DNA of 64,000 bases from positions 1,178,001-1,242,000 of the forward strand of contig JADKGW010000001.1 in NCBI GenBank assembly GCA_016722075.1. The letters run 5' to 3'. The DNA is from Candidatus Kouleothrix ribensis. GTDB lineage: Bacteria > Chloroflexota > Chloroflexia > Chloroflexales > Roseiflexaceae. Position 1 is the stretch's first letter. Each line of letters starts with the position of its first letter. This document shows positions 25,924-36,127 of the stretch, in pieces. Made by a program: the position numbers and the translations under genes. The notes beneath the pieces were generated by a model. It saw only the letters and a program-made list of their open reading frames with translations. It was not told where the DNA came from and did no database searches.

Positions 25924-26907
25924 CTAGCGCTGTTTGGGTGGCTGCTTGGCGCCAAAGCGGCCGAACAGTGTCGGGCGTGTCACGCCGACGCGGCTCATAT
26001 CCTCGAAGTCGTCTTCGCCAGGCCGCAGGTTCGGCCGGTCGACCAGCCACTGCTCGCGGATGCGGCGGGCCTCCTCGAAGAATGCCAGCAGCTCGTCGCT
26101 CGCGCCATCCTCGATCTGGTCGCGCAGGTCGATCAGCAGCTGGGCGGCCTCGTTGAGCCAGCGCACTAGCGCGGCCTGGTTGGTCAGCGCAATATCGCGG
26201 TGCATCTCGGCGTCGCCCGAGGCCAGGCGCGAGATATCGCGGAAGCCGGTGGCGGCCAGCGGCGCCATCTCTTTCCAGCCAGGGCTACGGCCTACCAGCG
26301 CCACCAGCGCGCTCGAGAGGATGAACGGCAGGTGGGAGATGCCGGCCACGTAGGCATCGTGCTCGGCTGGGTCGATGTAGTAGACCTTGGCTTTGACCTG
26401 GCGAACCATGGCTTCGACCAGATCGATCGCGGCCTGGCGCGCGCGCGGCCCCGGCGTGATGCAGTAGATCGCACCGCTGAAGATCGCCGGGTCGGCAGCC
26501 GCAGCGCCGGCTTGCTCTTTGCCGGCCATGGGGTGGCCACCTACGAACTCGACGGTCGTGGGCAGCAGCTCGCGCGCCCAGCCCAGCACCTCGGCCTTGG
26601 TGCTGGCCACGTCGGTGACGACTGCGCCGTTCGGCAGCAGCGGCGCGATCTCGCGCAACAGCTCGCGAATGCTCTGCACCGGCACGGCCAGCACCACCAG
26701 CTGGGCCTCGTGCAGCGCGTCTTCAAGCGTTTTGGCCTCGCGATCGATCGCCAGCCGGCCACGCGCATCGCCAACCGCGCGGCGGTTCTTGTCGTAGCCG
26801 GTGATTACGGTCGGCCCCAATGGCGCCTCCTTCGGGTCGGCGGCGCGGATGCCCAGCGCCAGCGACGTGCCGATCAGGCCCATGCCGATGATTGTGATTC
26901 GTATCAT
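25924..26907 (-). CDS. tyrA: Prephenate dehydrogenase
   Basis: 327 aa. The N-terminal NAD(P)-binding Rossmann motif is GMGLIGTS at 8-15. VVLAVPVQSIRELL near 70-83, VTDVASTKAEV near 97-107 and VGGHPMAGKE near 122-131 (catalytic His region) are the PDH signatures; GISHLPFILSSAL near 189-201 is in the helical dimerisation domain. It decarboxylates prephenate to 4-hydroxyphenylpyruvate for tyrosine synthesis. No fused chorismate mutase and no obvious ACT domain in the C-terminal ~50 residues. It stands alone after the element-rich spacer. Confidence 0.93.
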   Translation of the reverse strand: MIRITIIGMGLIGTSLALGIRAADPKEAPLGPTVITGYDKNRRAVGDARGRLAIDREAKTLEDALHEAQLVVLAVPVQSIRELLREIAPLLPNGAVVTDVASTKAEVLGWARELLPTTVEFVGGHPMAGKEQAGAAAADPAIFSGAIYCITPGPRARQAAIDLVEAMVRQVKAKVYYIDPAEHDAYVAGISHLPFILSSALVALVGRSPGWKEMAPLAATGFRDISRLASGDAEMHRDIALTNQAALVRWLNEAAQLLIDLRDQIEDGASDELLAFFEEARRIREQWLVDRPNLRPGEDDFEDMSRVGVTRPTLFGRFGAKQPPKQR

Positions 26908-27109
26908 GATGCTACCTTTTACCCTGGCGGGCTGTTGAGCAGTGTCAGCGCTTCACGTGATTGTTCAAGCGGCTGGGCGTTACGCTGCTGGCGGATCGCC
27001 ACACAGGTTGCGTATGCCGCGCAAGCTGTGTGGTTGGACGAGCGCCGGATCGCGTTCCAACCGCTGCCTCCGGCGCATTGCGATAGTAGCCGCCGCAGCC
27101 GGATGCGGC

Positions 27110-27730
27110 TCAGGTGGCTGCGGCCTCGACGAACGAGAGGAACAGCAGCTCGGCCACCAGCAGCAGCAGCGCCAGCAGCAGCACCGGAGCCGGCCGTAGC
27201 GCGCGTAGCCCGGCCAGCAGCACACAGGCCGCCAGCAGCAGCGCCAGCCCGTGGGCCTGCCGGCGGGCGCGGCGCAGATCGTACTGGCGCGCGCGCTGGC
27301 GAAACAGGCGTGTGCCGAGCGCGTGGATCGGCGGCAGCATCGCTGCGCCGACGCTCCAGAACAGACCAAGCGCCAGCAGCAGATACACCGGTAGGTCGGG
27401 CAGCTCGAGCAACCATGCCGTCGGCGGCGGCACAAACGCCAGCGTATACAGCAGCAGGAAGCTGCCTGCGACACCCTCGAGCGCCATGCCGGGCAGCCGC
27501 AGCCGGCGCTGAAACGGCACAAAGGTCAGTAGCGCGGCCGCCAGCACCAGCAGGTAGAAGATCACGCGGATCGGCGCGAAGAACGGCAGATCTGGATCGA
27601 TCTGGCCCGAGAGCAGCGCGGCCAGCGCGCAGGCCCAGCACAGCCCGGCCGCCACTGCCAGCAGCAGCGCTGGCCGGCGCCGCGCCGCGCCTGGGCCGCT
27701 CGATTCGGTTACGGCTGGCTGCTTCAGCAT
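27110..27730 (-). CDS. Multi-pass membrane protein of unknown function
   Basis: 206 aa. Not recognised. About six hydrophobic helices: near 22-42, 52-70, 84-100, 112-132, 160-178 and 180-200, with basic loops (RRARRQAHG). It begins 12 bp after the stop of the PDZ-domain gene, so the two are likely co-expressed membrane proteins. No catalytic motif visible. Confidence 0.65.
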   Translation of the reverse strand: MLKQPAVTESSGPGAARRRPALLLAVAAGLCWACALAALLSGQIDPDLPFFAPIRVIFYLLVLAAALLTFVPFQRRLRLPGMALEGVAGSFLLLYTLAFVPPPTAWLLELPDLPVYLLLALGLFWSVGAAMLPPIHALGTRLFRQRARQYDLRRARRQAHGLALLLAACVLLAGLRALRPAPVLLLALLLLVAELLFLSFVEAAAT

Positions 27731-27742
27731 ACGGCGCTCGCC

Positions 27743-28210
27743 CTACAGATCGGCCGGCTCATCGCCACGCGCCGTATAATAGACGCCCAGGTATGGGCGG
27801 CGGGTATCGCCAGGGAATGGATCGAGCGTGAGTGAAAGATCGGCCTCGCCGCCGGTATCGCGCAGCAACGTCAGGCGCACGGTATCGCCCGAGCGCAGCA
27901 CGCGCAGCAGCTCGCGCAGATCGCGCGCATCTTGCACATGCTTGCCGTCGATCGCCACAATCATATCGCCGCGCTGGATGCCCACGCGCGCGGCCGGCCC
28001 GGTGCGGTCGAGCCGCGTCACCAGCACGCCCAGCGGCGGCAGATCCTTCTGCTGCGCGATCTCGGTCTCGTAGAGCGCCTGCTGCTCGCGCCCGGCCAGG
28101 TCGCGGCCCATGATCCAGCCGCCCAGGCCGCTGAGCAGGCTACACCAGGCGCACGCCGCCACAATGCCGGCGATCAGCCATGGCAGTGGCATCCGACGCT
28201 CCTGTTTCAT
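27743..28210 (-). CDS. Membrane-anchored PDZ domain protein
   Basis: 155 aa. ATG at 28210 with GGGAG upstream; an ATG at 28192 is also possible. One N-terminal membrane helix (LPWLIAGIVAACAWCSLLSG, about 9-28), then a PDZ domain at ~60-135 (LGVLVTRLDRTGPAARVGIQRGDMIVAIDG, DLRELLRVLRSGDTVRLTLLRD). No protease domain, unlike HtrA. It probably binds exposed C-termini outside the membrane and forms an operon with the membrane protein downstream. Confidence 0.82.
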   Translation of the reverse strand: MKQERRMPLPWLIAGIVAACAWCSLLSGLGGWIMGRDLAGREQQALYETEIAQQKDLPPLGVLVTRLDRTGPAARVGIQRGDMIVAIDGKHVQDARDLRELLRVLRSGDTVRLTLLRDTGGEADLSLTLDPFPGDTRRPYLGVYYTARGDEPADL

Positions 28211-28293
28211 CAAACGCTCCCGAGCTACACCGCAATCGTACCGGTGATTCTACCGCTTGGGGCGCCGAGCGTCAAGCTGGGAGGCTATGTCAA

Positions 28294-28329
28294 CATGGTG
28301 GTTGCAACGTTCTTCGATCCTACCCCCGC
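28294..28329. repeat. 36-bp dispersed repeat, copy 1
   Basis: Begins CATGGTGGTTGCAACGTTC. The reverse complement of 63608-63643 differs at only three positions, all T/C changes. Confidence 0.75.
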
Positions 28330-28470
28330 ACTCCGGCTTTTGGGAGGAGGTTTATGGCAGGGGAGGGGGTACGGGGGAAGGGTACCCACGTAGCCCAGCA
28401 TGCTGGGCGAAACCCCTACCTCTAAGCGCGGGGGTACGAGCGAGATGTATCCCGGCGCCGTTGACGGCGC

Positions 28471-28499
28471 CGGCCAGCCGGCCTATAATGCGCCGTCCC
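28471..28499 (+). promoter_or_regulatory. Promoter of ppc
   Basis: TTGACG (28471-28476), a 17-bp spacer and TATAAT (28494-28499), about 95 bp upstream of the PEP carboxylase start codon. Confidence 0.8.
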
Positions 28500-28594
28500 C
28501 GTCATCACAGCGGCGTGCGTGGCGAAACGATCGGATCGAGCGCAGCGCTGTGGCCTCGCGCCTGATTCATTGCGTATGGTGCGCGAGGAATTGC

Positions 28595-31402
28595 ATGGCT
28601 ACCCCACCACTCACGAATGGCGAGCGTCTTTCGGCCACGATCCGCTTCCTGGGCGCGATCCTCGGCCAGGTGATTCGCGAGCAGGCCGGCGACACGCTGT
28701 ACCAGCTCGAGGAGCGCGTGCGCAAGCTGGCCAAGCTGCTGCGCGCCGAGCCGCACCCCGACCACGTGGCCCAGCTCCAGCAGATTGTGGCCGGCCTGAC
28801 CATAGCCGAGACGCGCGATCTGCTGAAGTCGTTTACGATCTACTTCGCGCTGATCAATCTGTCTGAGCAGATGCAGCGCACGTGGGTGCTGCGCGAGCGC
28901 GCCCAGCAGCACCCCGACCAGCCGCACGCCGAGTCGATCGGCGCGGCGGTGGCCGAACTGCGCCGCACCGGCGTGGCGGCCGCCGCGCTGCAGCAGTGGC
29001 TCAACTCGGCGCTGATCCTGCCGGTGTTCACGGCGCACCCCACCGAGGCGCGCCGCCGCACCACGCTCGAGAAGCTGCGCCGCGTCGCCGCGCTGGTCGA
29101 GCGCAAGCACGCCGGCGCCCCGCCCGACGAGCTGGCCGAGATCGCGCAGCGCATCACCGAGGAGGTGGCCGGCCTGTGGCAGAGCGACGAGGTGCGCGTC
29201 ATCCGCCCAACCGTCGTCGACGAGGTCAAGAATGGCCTGTACTACTTCGAGGCCACGCTGTTCGGCCTGGTGCCGCAGCTGTACCGCGACCTCGAGGCGG
29301 CACTGGTGAAGCACTACCCTGAGCACCACTGGCACGTGCCCGCGCTGCTGCGCTTCGGCTCGTGGATGGGTGGCGACCGCGACGGCAACCCCTACGTGAC
29401 GCCCGACGTGACGATCGAGACGGTGCGGCGCATGCGCGAATGGGCGCTGCGGCGCCAGATCGGCGCGATCGAGCAGCTGAGCCGCCGCCTGGGCCAGTCG
29501 ATCCGCCAGGTGCCGGTCAGCGACGAGCTGCACCAGTCGCTCGCGGCCGATGCGCACGCCTTCCCGGCCACCGCCGCGCTGCTGGCGCACCGCAACCCCT
29601 ACGAGCTGTATCGCCAGAAGTGTACCTACATTCGCGAGAAGCTGCTGCGATCCGAGCGCCACGCCGCCGAGCACATGCCCGACTGGGGCAGCGCCGACCC
29701 GCTGCCGGCGGCCGGCACGTTCTACCACCACAGCCGCGAGCTGCTCGATGAGCTGAAGGTGATCGAGCGCAGCCTGCGCGCCAACGCCGGCGCCAGCGCC
29801 GCCGACGGCATCCTGCACGACGTGATCCGCCAGGTCGAGGTGTTCGGCCTGCACACCGCCACGCTCGACATCCGCCAGCACAGCGAGCGCCACACCGCCG
29901 CGCTGGCCGAGGTGCTGCGGCTGGCCGGGGTGTGTGGCGACTACGCCGCGCTCGGCGAGGCCGCGCGGGTCGAGCTGCTCGCGCGCGAGGTGGCCAACCC
30001 GCGCCCGCTCATCCCGGCGCGGTTGCCCTACTCGGCCGAAACCGCCGAGATCATCGAAACCTTCCGCACGGTCGCGGCGATTCTCGAGCAGCTCAGCCCC
30101 GAGGCCATCCAGACCTACATCATCAGCATGACCACCGGCGCGAGCGACCTGCTGGCCGCGCTGCTGTTCGCCAAAGAGGCCCGGCTGTACCTGCCTGCGC
30201 AGGGCATTAGCCGCCTGAACATTGTGCCGCTGTTCGAGACCGGCGCCGACCTGGCCGGCTGCGACCGCGTGATGGAGGCGTGTTTGCGCCTGCCGATCTA
30301 CCGCGAGCACCTGCGGCTGCGCGGCGATGTGCAAGAGATCATGATCGGCTACTCCGATAGCAACAAAGATGTCGGGTTCGTAGCCGCGAACTGGGCGCTC
30401 TACCAGGCCCAGCGCGTGCTGCGCGATATGGCCCGCCGCGAGGGGATCGGGCTGCGGCTGTTCCACGGCCGCGGCGGCGCGATCGGCCGCGGTGGCGGCC
30501 CGGCCAACCAGGCCATCCTGTCGCAGCCGCCCGGCAGCATCGGCAACCAGATCAAGATCACCGAGCAGGGTGAGGTGATCGCCGATCGCTATGGCCTGCC
30601 GGCGCTGGCGCACCGGCACCTCGAGCAGGTGCTCAACGCCGTGCTGCGCGCGCAGTTCGTGCCCGGCCACGACGCGCCGGCCGAGTGGGAGCAGGCGCTC
30701 GAGCAGCTGGCATCGATCGCGCGTGGGCACTACCGCGCGCTGGTGTACGACAGCCCCGACTTCCTGCCCTACTTTCGCACCGCCACGCCGATCGCCGAGA
30801 TCAGCCGGCTCAAGATCGGCAGCCGGCCGGCCAGCCGCCGCAATAGCGACCGCATCCAGGATCTGCGCGCGATCCCATGGGTGTTCAGCTGGATGCAGAG
30901 CCGCCATACGCTGCCGGGCTGGTTTGGCCTGGGCTACGCGCTCGAGGCGTTCGTTGCCGGCGAGCGGCCCGAGCAAGAGCATGGCTCGAAGCTTGCACTG
31001 CTCCAGGGCATGTACGCCAACTGGATGTTCTTCCGCACCATGATCGACAGCGCCCAGATGATCCTGGGCAAAGCCGACCTGCGCATCGCCGCGCGCTACG
31101 CCGAGCTGACGCCCGACCCGGCCGTGGCCGCGCGCGTGTATAGCGCGATCCAAGAAGAGTACGAGCGCACCACGCGCATGATCTGCCAGGTGGCGCAGAT
31201 CGACGAGCTGCTCGCGCAGAGCGACGTGCTGCGCACCTCGATCGCGCGGCGCAACCCATACATCGACCCCATGAGCTTCGTGCAGGTCGAACTGCTGCGC
31301 CGCCTGCGCGCCGACCCGGCCGGGCCGGATCATGCCGCGCTCGAGGATGCCATTCTGCTGAGCATCAGCGGGATCGCGGCCGGGCTGAAGAACACCGGCT
31401 AG
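28595..31402 (+). CDS. ppc: Phosphoenolpyruvate carboxylase
   Basis: 935 aa, full length. The start at 28595 has GAGGA upstream and begins just before the conserved N-terminus; a longer in-frame reading is unsupported. Catalytic regions: VFTAHPTEARRRT near 144-156 (catalytic His), GGDRDGNPYVT near 256, MIGYSDSNKDVGF near 583, FHGRGGAIGRGGGP near 622 and PGSIGNQIKITEQGE near 646, with the C-terminal GLKNTG. It carboxylates PEP to oxaloacetate with bicarbonate, an anaplerotic step that in phototrophic Chloroflexota can feed CO2 fixation. Transcribed alone from its own promoter. Confidence 0.97.
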   Translation: MATPPLTNGERLSATIRFLGAILGQVIREQAGDTLYQLEERVRKLAKLLRAEPHPDHVAQLQQIVAGLTIAETRDLLKSFTIYFALINLSEQMQRTWVLRERAQQHPDQPHAESIGAAVAELRRTGVAAAALQQWLNSALILPVFTAHPTEARRRTTLEKLRRVAALVERKHAGAPPDELAEIAQRITEEVAGLWQSDEVRVIRPTVVDEVKNGLYYFEATLFGLVPQLYRDLEAALVKHYPEHHWHVPALLRFGSWMGGDRDGNPYVTPDVTIETVRRMREWALRRQIGAIEQLSRRLGQSIRQVPVSDELHQSLAADAHAFPATAALLAHRNPYELYRQKCTYIREKLLRSERHAAEHMPDWGSADPLPAAGTFYHHSRELLDELKVIERSLRANAGASAADGILHDVIRQVEVFGLHTATLDIRQHSERHTAALAEVLRLAGVCGDYAALGEAARVELLAREVANPRPLIPARLPYSAETAEIIETFRTVAAILEQLSPEAIQTYIISMTTGASDLLAALLFAKEARLYLPAQGISRLNIVPLFETGADLAGCDRVMEACLRLPIYREHLRLRGDVQEIMIGYSDSNKDVGFVAANWALYQAQRVLRDMARREGIGLRLFHGRGGAIGRGGGPANQAILSQPPGSIGNQIKITEQGEVIADRYGLPALAHRHLEQVLNAVLRAQFVPGHDAPAEWEQALEQLASIARGHYRALVYDSPDFLPYFRTATPIAEISRLKIGSRPASRRNSDRIQDLRAIPWVFSWMQSRHTLPGWFGLGYALEAFVAGERPEQEHGSKLALLQGMYANWMFFRTMIDSAQMILGKADLRIAARYAELTPDPAVAARVYSAIQEEYERTTRMICQVAQIDELLAQSDVLRTSIARRNPYIDPMSFVQVELLRRLRADPAGPDHAALEDAILLSISGIAAGLKNTG

Positions 31403-31520
31403 TTGCGCCCGGCCGAAGATATGGCTGATGTGCGACTTCACGGTGTTCTCAGGCTGACGCTGGCCAGCGGCAACGTTATCAGCGGCGACCAGGTTGGCAG
31501 CGCGAGCGCGGTGGTGGTGC
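31403..31520 (-). pseudogene. Remnant of a LuxR-type HTH
   Basis: On the minus strand the sequence reads QPENTVKSHISHIFGRAQ (about 31404-31457), matching the recognition-helix region of LuxR/NarL regulators (SENTVKSHISHIFxKL). Upstream, LVAADNVAAGQR looks like a degraded preceding helix. No receiver domain or start codon accompanies it, and it abuts the ppc stop codon, so it is a gene fragment. Confidence 0.5.
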
Positions 31521-31595
31521 TGGCCAACGATCTATTCGGCGGCGGCCAGGCGTAACGTTCGCAAGAACCTTGCCAGAGCAGCGCATCGCGCGACT

Positions 31596-31625
31596 CCTGC
31601 TATAATGCTGGCTTGAACGCTCAAG
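31596..31625 (+). promoter_or_regulatory. Extended -10 promoter with adjacent palindrome
   Basis: TGCTATAAT (TATAAT at 31601-31606) is an extended -10 with no good -35. Just after the expected start lies CTTGAACGCTCAAG (31612-31625), a 5-bp-arm palindrome that could be an operator. The downstream gene starts at 31687. Confidence 0.55.
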
Positions 31626-31686
31626 CGGCCACGCGCGCCGGCGCTGTTGCGCAGCGCGGTTGGCTGCGCTCAGGTAAGGAACTGTT

Positions 31687-32714
<1,028 letters not shown>

Positions 32715-32718
<4 letters not shown>

Positions 32719-33725
32719 GCACGCGGCGCCGCGTGCCGCGCTGGGCCAGCACGCTGCTGCGCGTCGTGGTCAGCGGCAGTGTGCTGGCCTTTCTGGTTGT
32801 GCGGGCACAGCCCGGCCAGATCTGGCAGGCCTGGCGCGCGATCGACCTGCCGCTGCTGGGGCTGGCCCTGCTGATGCAGCTGGCCGGCCTGGCGATCAGC
32901 GCGGCCAAGTGGGGTGTGCTGCTGGCGGCGCAGGGCCGGCGCCAGCCGCTGCGCTGGCTGTTCGGCGCCTACCTGGTGGGCCAGTTCGTCGGCAATGTGC
33001 TGCCAACCACGATCGGCGGCGATGCCGTGCGCGCGGTACAGCTCGGCCGGCGGATCGGCAGCTACGGCGAGGCCGGCGCATCGATCTTTCTCGAGCGGCT
33101 GACCGGCTTTCTGGCGCTGAGCCTGATCGCCAACGCCGCGCTGGCGGCGGGCGTACTCGTTTCTGGCGGCGCCGCGCTGGCCACCACGCCTGCGCTCACG
33201 CTGCTGGCGCTGGCGCTAGGCCTGGGCGCGCTGGCCGCGCTCGGCGTTGCGCTGGCCGCGCCGTGGCTCCAGCGCGCGCTTGGCCCGCGCCTGCCACGCC
33301 CGCTCCAGGCTCCGCTGGCGCGCGCCGCCGAGGTGCTGGCGGCCTACACGCCGCGCGGCCGGCGGCTGGCGCTGGTGCTGCTCATGTCGCTGCTGTTCCA
33401 GTCGCTGTGGGTCGCGCTGCACGCCGTGTGCGGGCTGGCGCTGGGCATCCATGCGCCGCTGCTGCTGTATGCGCTGATGGTGCCGCTCACCGACATGCTC
33501 GGCCTGGTGCCGATCTTCGTGAACAACCTCGGCGCGCGCGAGCTGATCTTTACGCTGTACCTGGGGCAGCTGGGCGTCGCACCGGCCGGCGCGCTGGCGC
33601 TGGCATTCCTGGTGTTCTCGGTCAAGCTGGTGGTCAGCCTGCTGGGCGGGCTGGTGATGGCGCTGGGCGGCGCCGATATTCGGGCGGCGCGCGCGGCCGT
33701 CGAGCCGCCGGCCCCCCAATCATAG
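32715..33725 (+). CDS. LPG_synthase_TM / UPF0104 family membrane protein
   Basis: 336 aa from a GTG that overlaps the upstream stop (GTGA). Eight or so hydrophobic helices; QFVGNVLPTTIGGDAVRAVQLGRR near 94-117 and NNLGARELIF near 271-280 are the family's conserved motifs. The family is related to the flippase half of MprF and often sits beside GtrB-like transferases, where a lipid-flipping role has been suggested. In this context it may move a polyprenyl-linked sugar; this is inference. Confidence 0.88.
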
Positions 33726-33726
33726 C

Positions 33727-33925
33727 GCTACGCGGTTCGGGCACATGCGGTTTGCCTGCAGCAGCAACTACCCAGGGCGCGGGTTACGGTTTTGGGTTGG
33801 CGCCAGGCTGCCGGCCGCAGGCGGCAAGCGGCAACCAAGCTGTACTCGTGTCATTGGCAGGAAGGTAGGTGCGTACCATGCTGCCGCAGGCGCACGAGCA
33901 CGCAACCTGGCCCACTGCGTAGCCC
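33727..33925. repeat. Hairpin-bearing dispersed element, copy C (reverse orientation)
   Basis: Read on the minus strand, the right part gives GGCTACGCAGTGG and then the core CCTGCGGCAGCATGGTACG (plus-strand ~33872-33892), identical to copy A at 25669-25687. The left side has GCTACGCGGTTCG. It fills the 237-bp gap before the PMT-like gene. Confidence 0.6.
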
Positions 33926-33962
33926 CAGTAATCGAGCAGCAATAAACGGAAACGTACCGCTT

Positions 33963-36011
33963 ATGGATCTTTCGAGTCGGCCGGCGTACCGGGGCTGGCG
34001 TGCCGCTGCCGCGCAGTGGCTGGCCGGCGTGGTGCTGTTTGCGCTGGCACTGGCGCCGCGCGCGATCCTGGCCGCGCGGTTTCAGACGGTCGATGAGGCC
34101 TACCACTGGTTCGAGCGCGCCACCCGCTTTGGCCAGGCCATCCAGAGCGGTAACTACGCCGGCACCAACCTGGTCGGCCACCCCGGTGTCACAACCATGT
34201 GGCTCGGCGCGGGCGGCGTCGCGCTGCGGCGCTGGCTGATCGATGCTGCGCTGGTGAACGGCGACGATCTGTTCGTCTATCGCGCGCTGATCCGCCTGCC
34301 GGTGGCGCTGGCCACGGCGCTGTGCGTAGCGCTGGCCTACCCGCTGCTGCGCCGCCTGATCGGCGCGCGCCCGGCCTGGCTGGCGGCGCTGCTGTGGGCC
34401 GCCGAGCCGTTTGTGGTGGCGCACTCGCAGTTGCTGCACGTCGACGCGCTGCTGACCTCGTTCGTCATGCTCGGGCTGCTGGCCGCGCTGGTCGCATTTC
34501 GCTTCGACGATCAGGTGGCGCCGGGCCGGCCGTTTGCTCCGCGCTGGGGCATGCTGGCGGCCTCGGCGGTGTGTGGCGGCCTGGCCCTGCTCACGAAATC
34601 GCCGGCCGTGCTGCTGCCGCCTATGGTTGGCCTGATCGGCTTGGCCGGGCTGTGGCGCCACGCGGCCGGGCGCCGGCTATGGCGCGCCTGGGTACTGCCG
34701 CTGCTGGCCTGGGCCGCGCTCGCGGCGGCGGTGTGGCTGGCGCTCTGGCCGGCCGCCTGGCTCAGCCCGCTCGGCGCGGCCTGGTCGGTGCTGCACCAGG
34801 CCGAGGCCGATGGCGGCGCACCGCACGCCTGGGGCAACTTCTTTCGCGGCCAGGCAGTCGCCGACCCCGGCCCGCTGTTCTACCCGGTGGTGCTGGCGTT
34901 TCGGCTGGCGCCCTGGACGCTGCTGGGCGCGCTGGTTGGCGTGCCGCTGCTGTGGCGGCGTGGCACGCGCGGGCGCGCAGCGCTGGCCATGCTGGCGCTG
35001 TTCGCGCTGCTGTTTGTGCTGATGATGAGCGTGCCGCCCAAGAAGTTCGACCGCTATGTGCTGCCGGTGGTTCCGGCGCTCGACATTATCGCGGCGGCCG
35101 GGCTGGCAGCGCTTGCCGGCATGCTGCGGCGCCGCCCAGCCGCCCGTGCCGGGCTGGCAGCGCTTGGCTGGCTGGCGCTGGTCGCCGGGCTGGCGGCGAA
35201 CCTGGCATGGTACCATCCCTACGAGATCGCCTACTACAGCCCGCTGCTCGGCGGTGGCCCGGCGGCTGCGCGCAACCTCCCGATCGGCTGGGGCGAGGGC
35301 TTCGAGCAGGCCGGCGCGTTCATCACCGCCCAGCCCGATGGGGCCGCAAAGCCGGCGGCGGCGTGGTTCGAGCCGGTGCTGCGCCCGTTCGTGCCAACCA
35401 GCGTGCTGCCGCTGGCCGAGGCCGCCACGCCCGGCCGGGCCGGCTACGTGGTGCTGTATATCGACCAGATTCAGCGCCAGGATGTGCCCGATGTCACTGC
35501 GCTGTACCTCGGGAAGTTGCCCGCGCTGCATACCGTGCGCATCCACGGCATCGAGTATGCGTATGTCTACCAGGCCTTCCCGGCGGTGGCGCATACCACA
35601 CAGGCCGATTTCGGCACAGGCATACGCCTGATCGGCTACGACCTGGCCGGCAGCAGCGCGGCCGCGCATACGCTCAGGCTCGCGCTCACCTGGCAGGTCA
35701 ACCAGGCCCTGCCGGCCGACTATACCTTGTTCGTGCATGTGCTCGGCCCGGCCGGCACGCCGGTCGCGCGGATCGATGTGCCGCCGGGTGGGCCGGCGGC
35801 GCCCACCAGCGCCTGGCAGCCCGGCCGCTTCGTCACCGGCACATTCGAAATTGCCCTCGACCCGGCCGCCGGCGCCGGGCAGTACTGGCTTGCGCTGGGC
35901 GTGTACAACCCGCGCGACGGCACGCGCCTGCCACTGAGCAGCGCGCCGCCACCGGCTGGCGCCCCCGCCGACGGCCCCGACGCGCTGCGGCTGCAGGTGG
36001 CCCTGCCCTAG
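33963..36011 (+). CDS. Integral membrane glycosyltransferase (PMT_2/GT39-like)
   Basis: 682 aa. The start at 33963 gives a short basic N-terminus before the first helix; the RBS is weak. Residues ~15-440 form roughly ten transmembrane helices. The catalytic-type acidic motif is TVDEAYHWFERA near 41-52 in the first outer loop; GHPGVTTMWLG near 72-82 follows. The C-terminal ~220 residues are soluble and beta-rich (FVHVLGPAGTPVARID, QYWLALGVYNPRDGTRLPL), probably extracytoplasmic. It likely transfers a polyprenyl-phosphate sugar to a protein or glycan outside the membrane, with donor made by the GtrB-like protein. Confidence 0.85.
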   Translation: MDLSSRPAYRGWRAAAAQWLAGVVLFALALAPRAILAARFQTVDEAYHWFERATRFGQAIQSGNYAGTNLVGHPGVTTMWLGAGGVALRRWLIDAALVNGDDLFVYRALIRLPVALATALCVALAYPLLRRLIGARPAWLAALLWAAEPFVVAHSQLLHVDALLTSFVMLGLLAALVAFRFDDQVAPGRPFAPRWGMLAASAVCGGLALLTKSPAVLLPPMVGLIGLAGLWRHAAGRRLWRAWVLPLLAWAALAAAVWLALWPAAWLSPLGAAWSVLHQAEADGGAPHAWGNFFRGQAVADPGPLFYPVVLAFRLAPWTLLGALVGVPLLWRRGTRGRAALAMLALFALLFVLMMSVPPKKFDRYVLPVVPALDIIAAAGLAALAGMLRRRPAARAGLAALGWLALVAGLAANLAWYHPYEIAYYSPLLGGGPAAARNLPIGWGEGFEQAGAFITAQPDGAAKPAAAWFEPVLRPFVPTSVLPLAEAATPGRAGYVVLYIDQIQRQDVPDVTALYLGKLPALHTVRIHGIEYAYVYQAFPAVAHTTQADFGTGIRLIGYDLAGSSAAAHTLRLALTWQVNQALPADYTLFVHVLGPAGTPVARIDVPPGGPAAPTSAWQPGRFVTGTFEIALDPAAGAGQYWLALGVYNPRDGTRLPLSSAPPPAGAPADGPDALRLQVALP

Positions 36012-36127
36012 CAGCGAAGCAGCAGCGGCGCGGCACGACCCGGCGCGGCCTGCGTGGTCTTCGTGCGCTTCGTGATATACGATCGAGCTGGTGCCGGCAC
36101 AAACCCTCACAAGAAAGGCCAGTCGCT

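Larger units (their letters stand above)
28211..28594. other. Divergent spacer upstream of ppc
   Basis: Holds a 36-bp repeat (28294-28329) matching the complement of 63608-63643 at 33 of 36 positions, a G-rich module near 28362 shared with 21752, a short palindrome around AGCATGCT, and the ppc promoter at 28471-28499. No gene seen. Confidence 0.7.

Noticed and set aside
26919..27641. A 240-codon minus frame overlapping the membrane protein gene
   Set aside because: Arg/Ala-rich shadow of the better-supported membrane protein at 27110-27730.
28505..31441. A 978-codon open frame antisense to ppc
   Set aside because: It mirrors the ppc codons, has no domain resemblance or RBS, and arises because high-GC codon use leaves the antisense frame free of stops.
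31419..31556. A 45-codon plus-strand frame after ppc
   Set aside because: The opposite strand matches a LuxR helix and the plus frame has no RBS or family match.
31557..31568. GTTC-N4-GAAC at the GtrB-like promoter as a LexA site
   Set aside because: Half-sites are in the opposite order to GAAC-N4-GTTC, so it does not fit the motif at 50369 or 42359.
34199..36127. Long open frame running through the PMT-like gene into fbp
   Set aside because: The part before 36128 has Ala/Arg-rich shadow composition; fbp begins at 36128 with its own RBS and the first conserved residues follow there.
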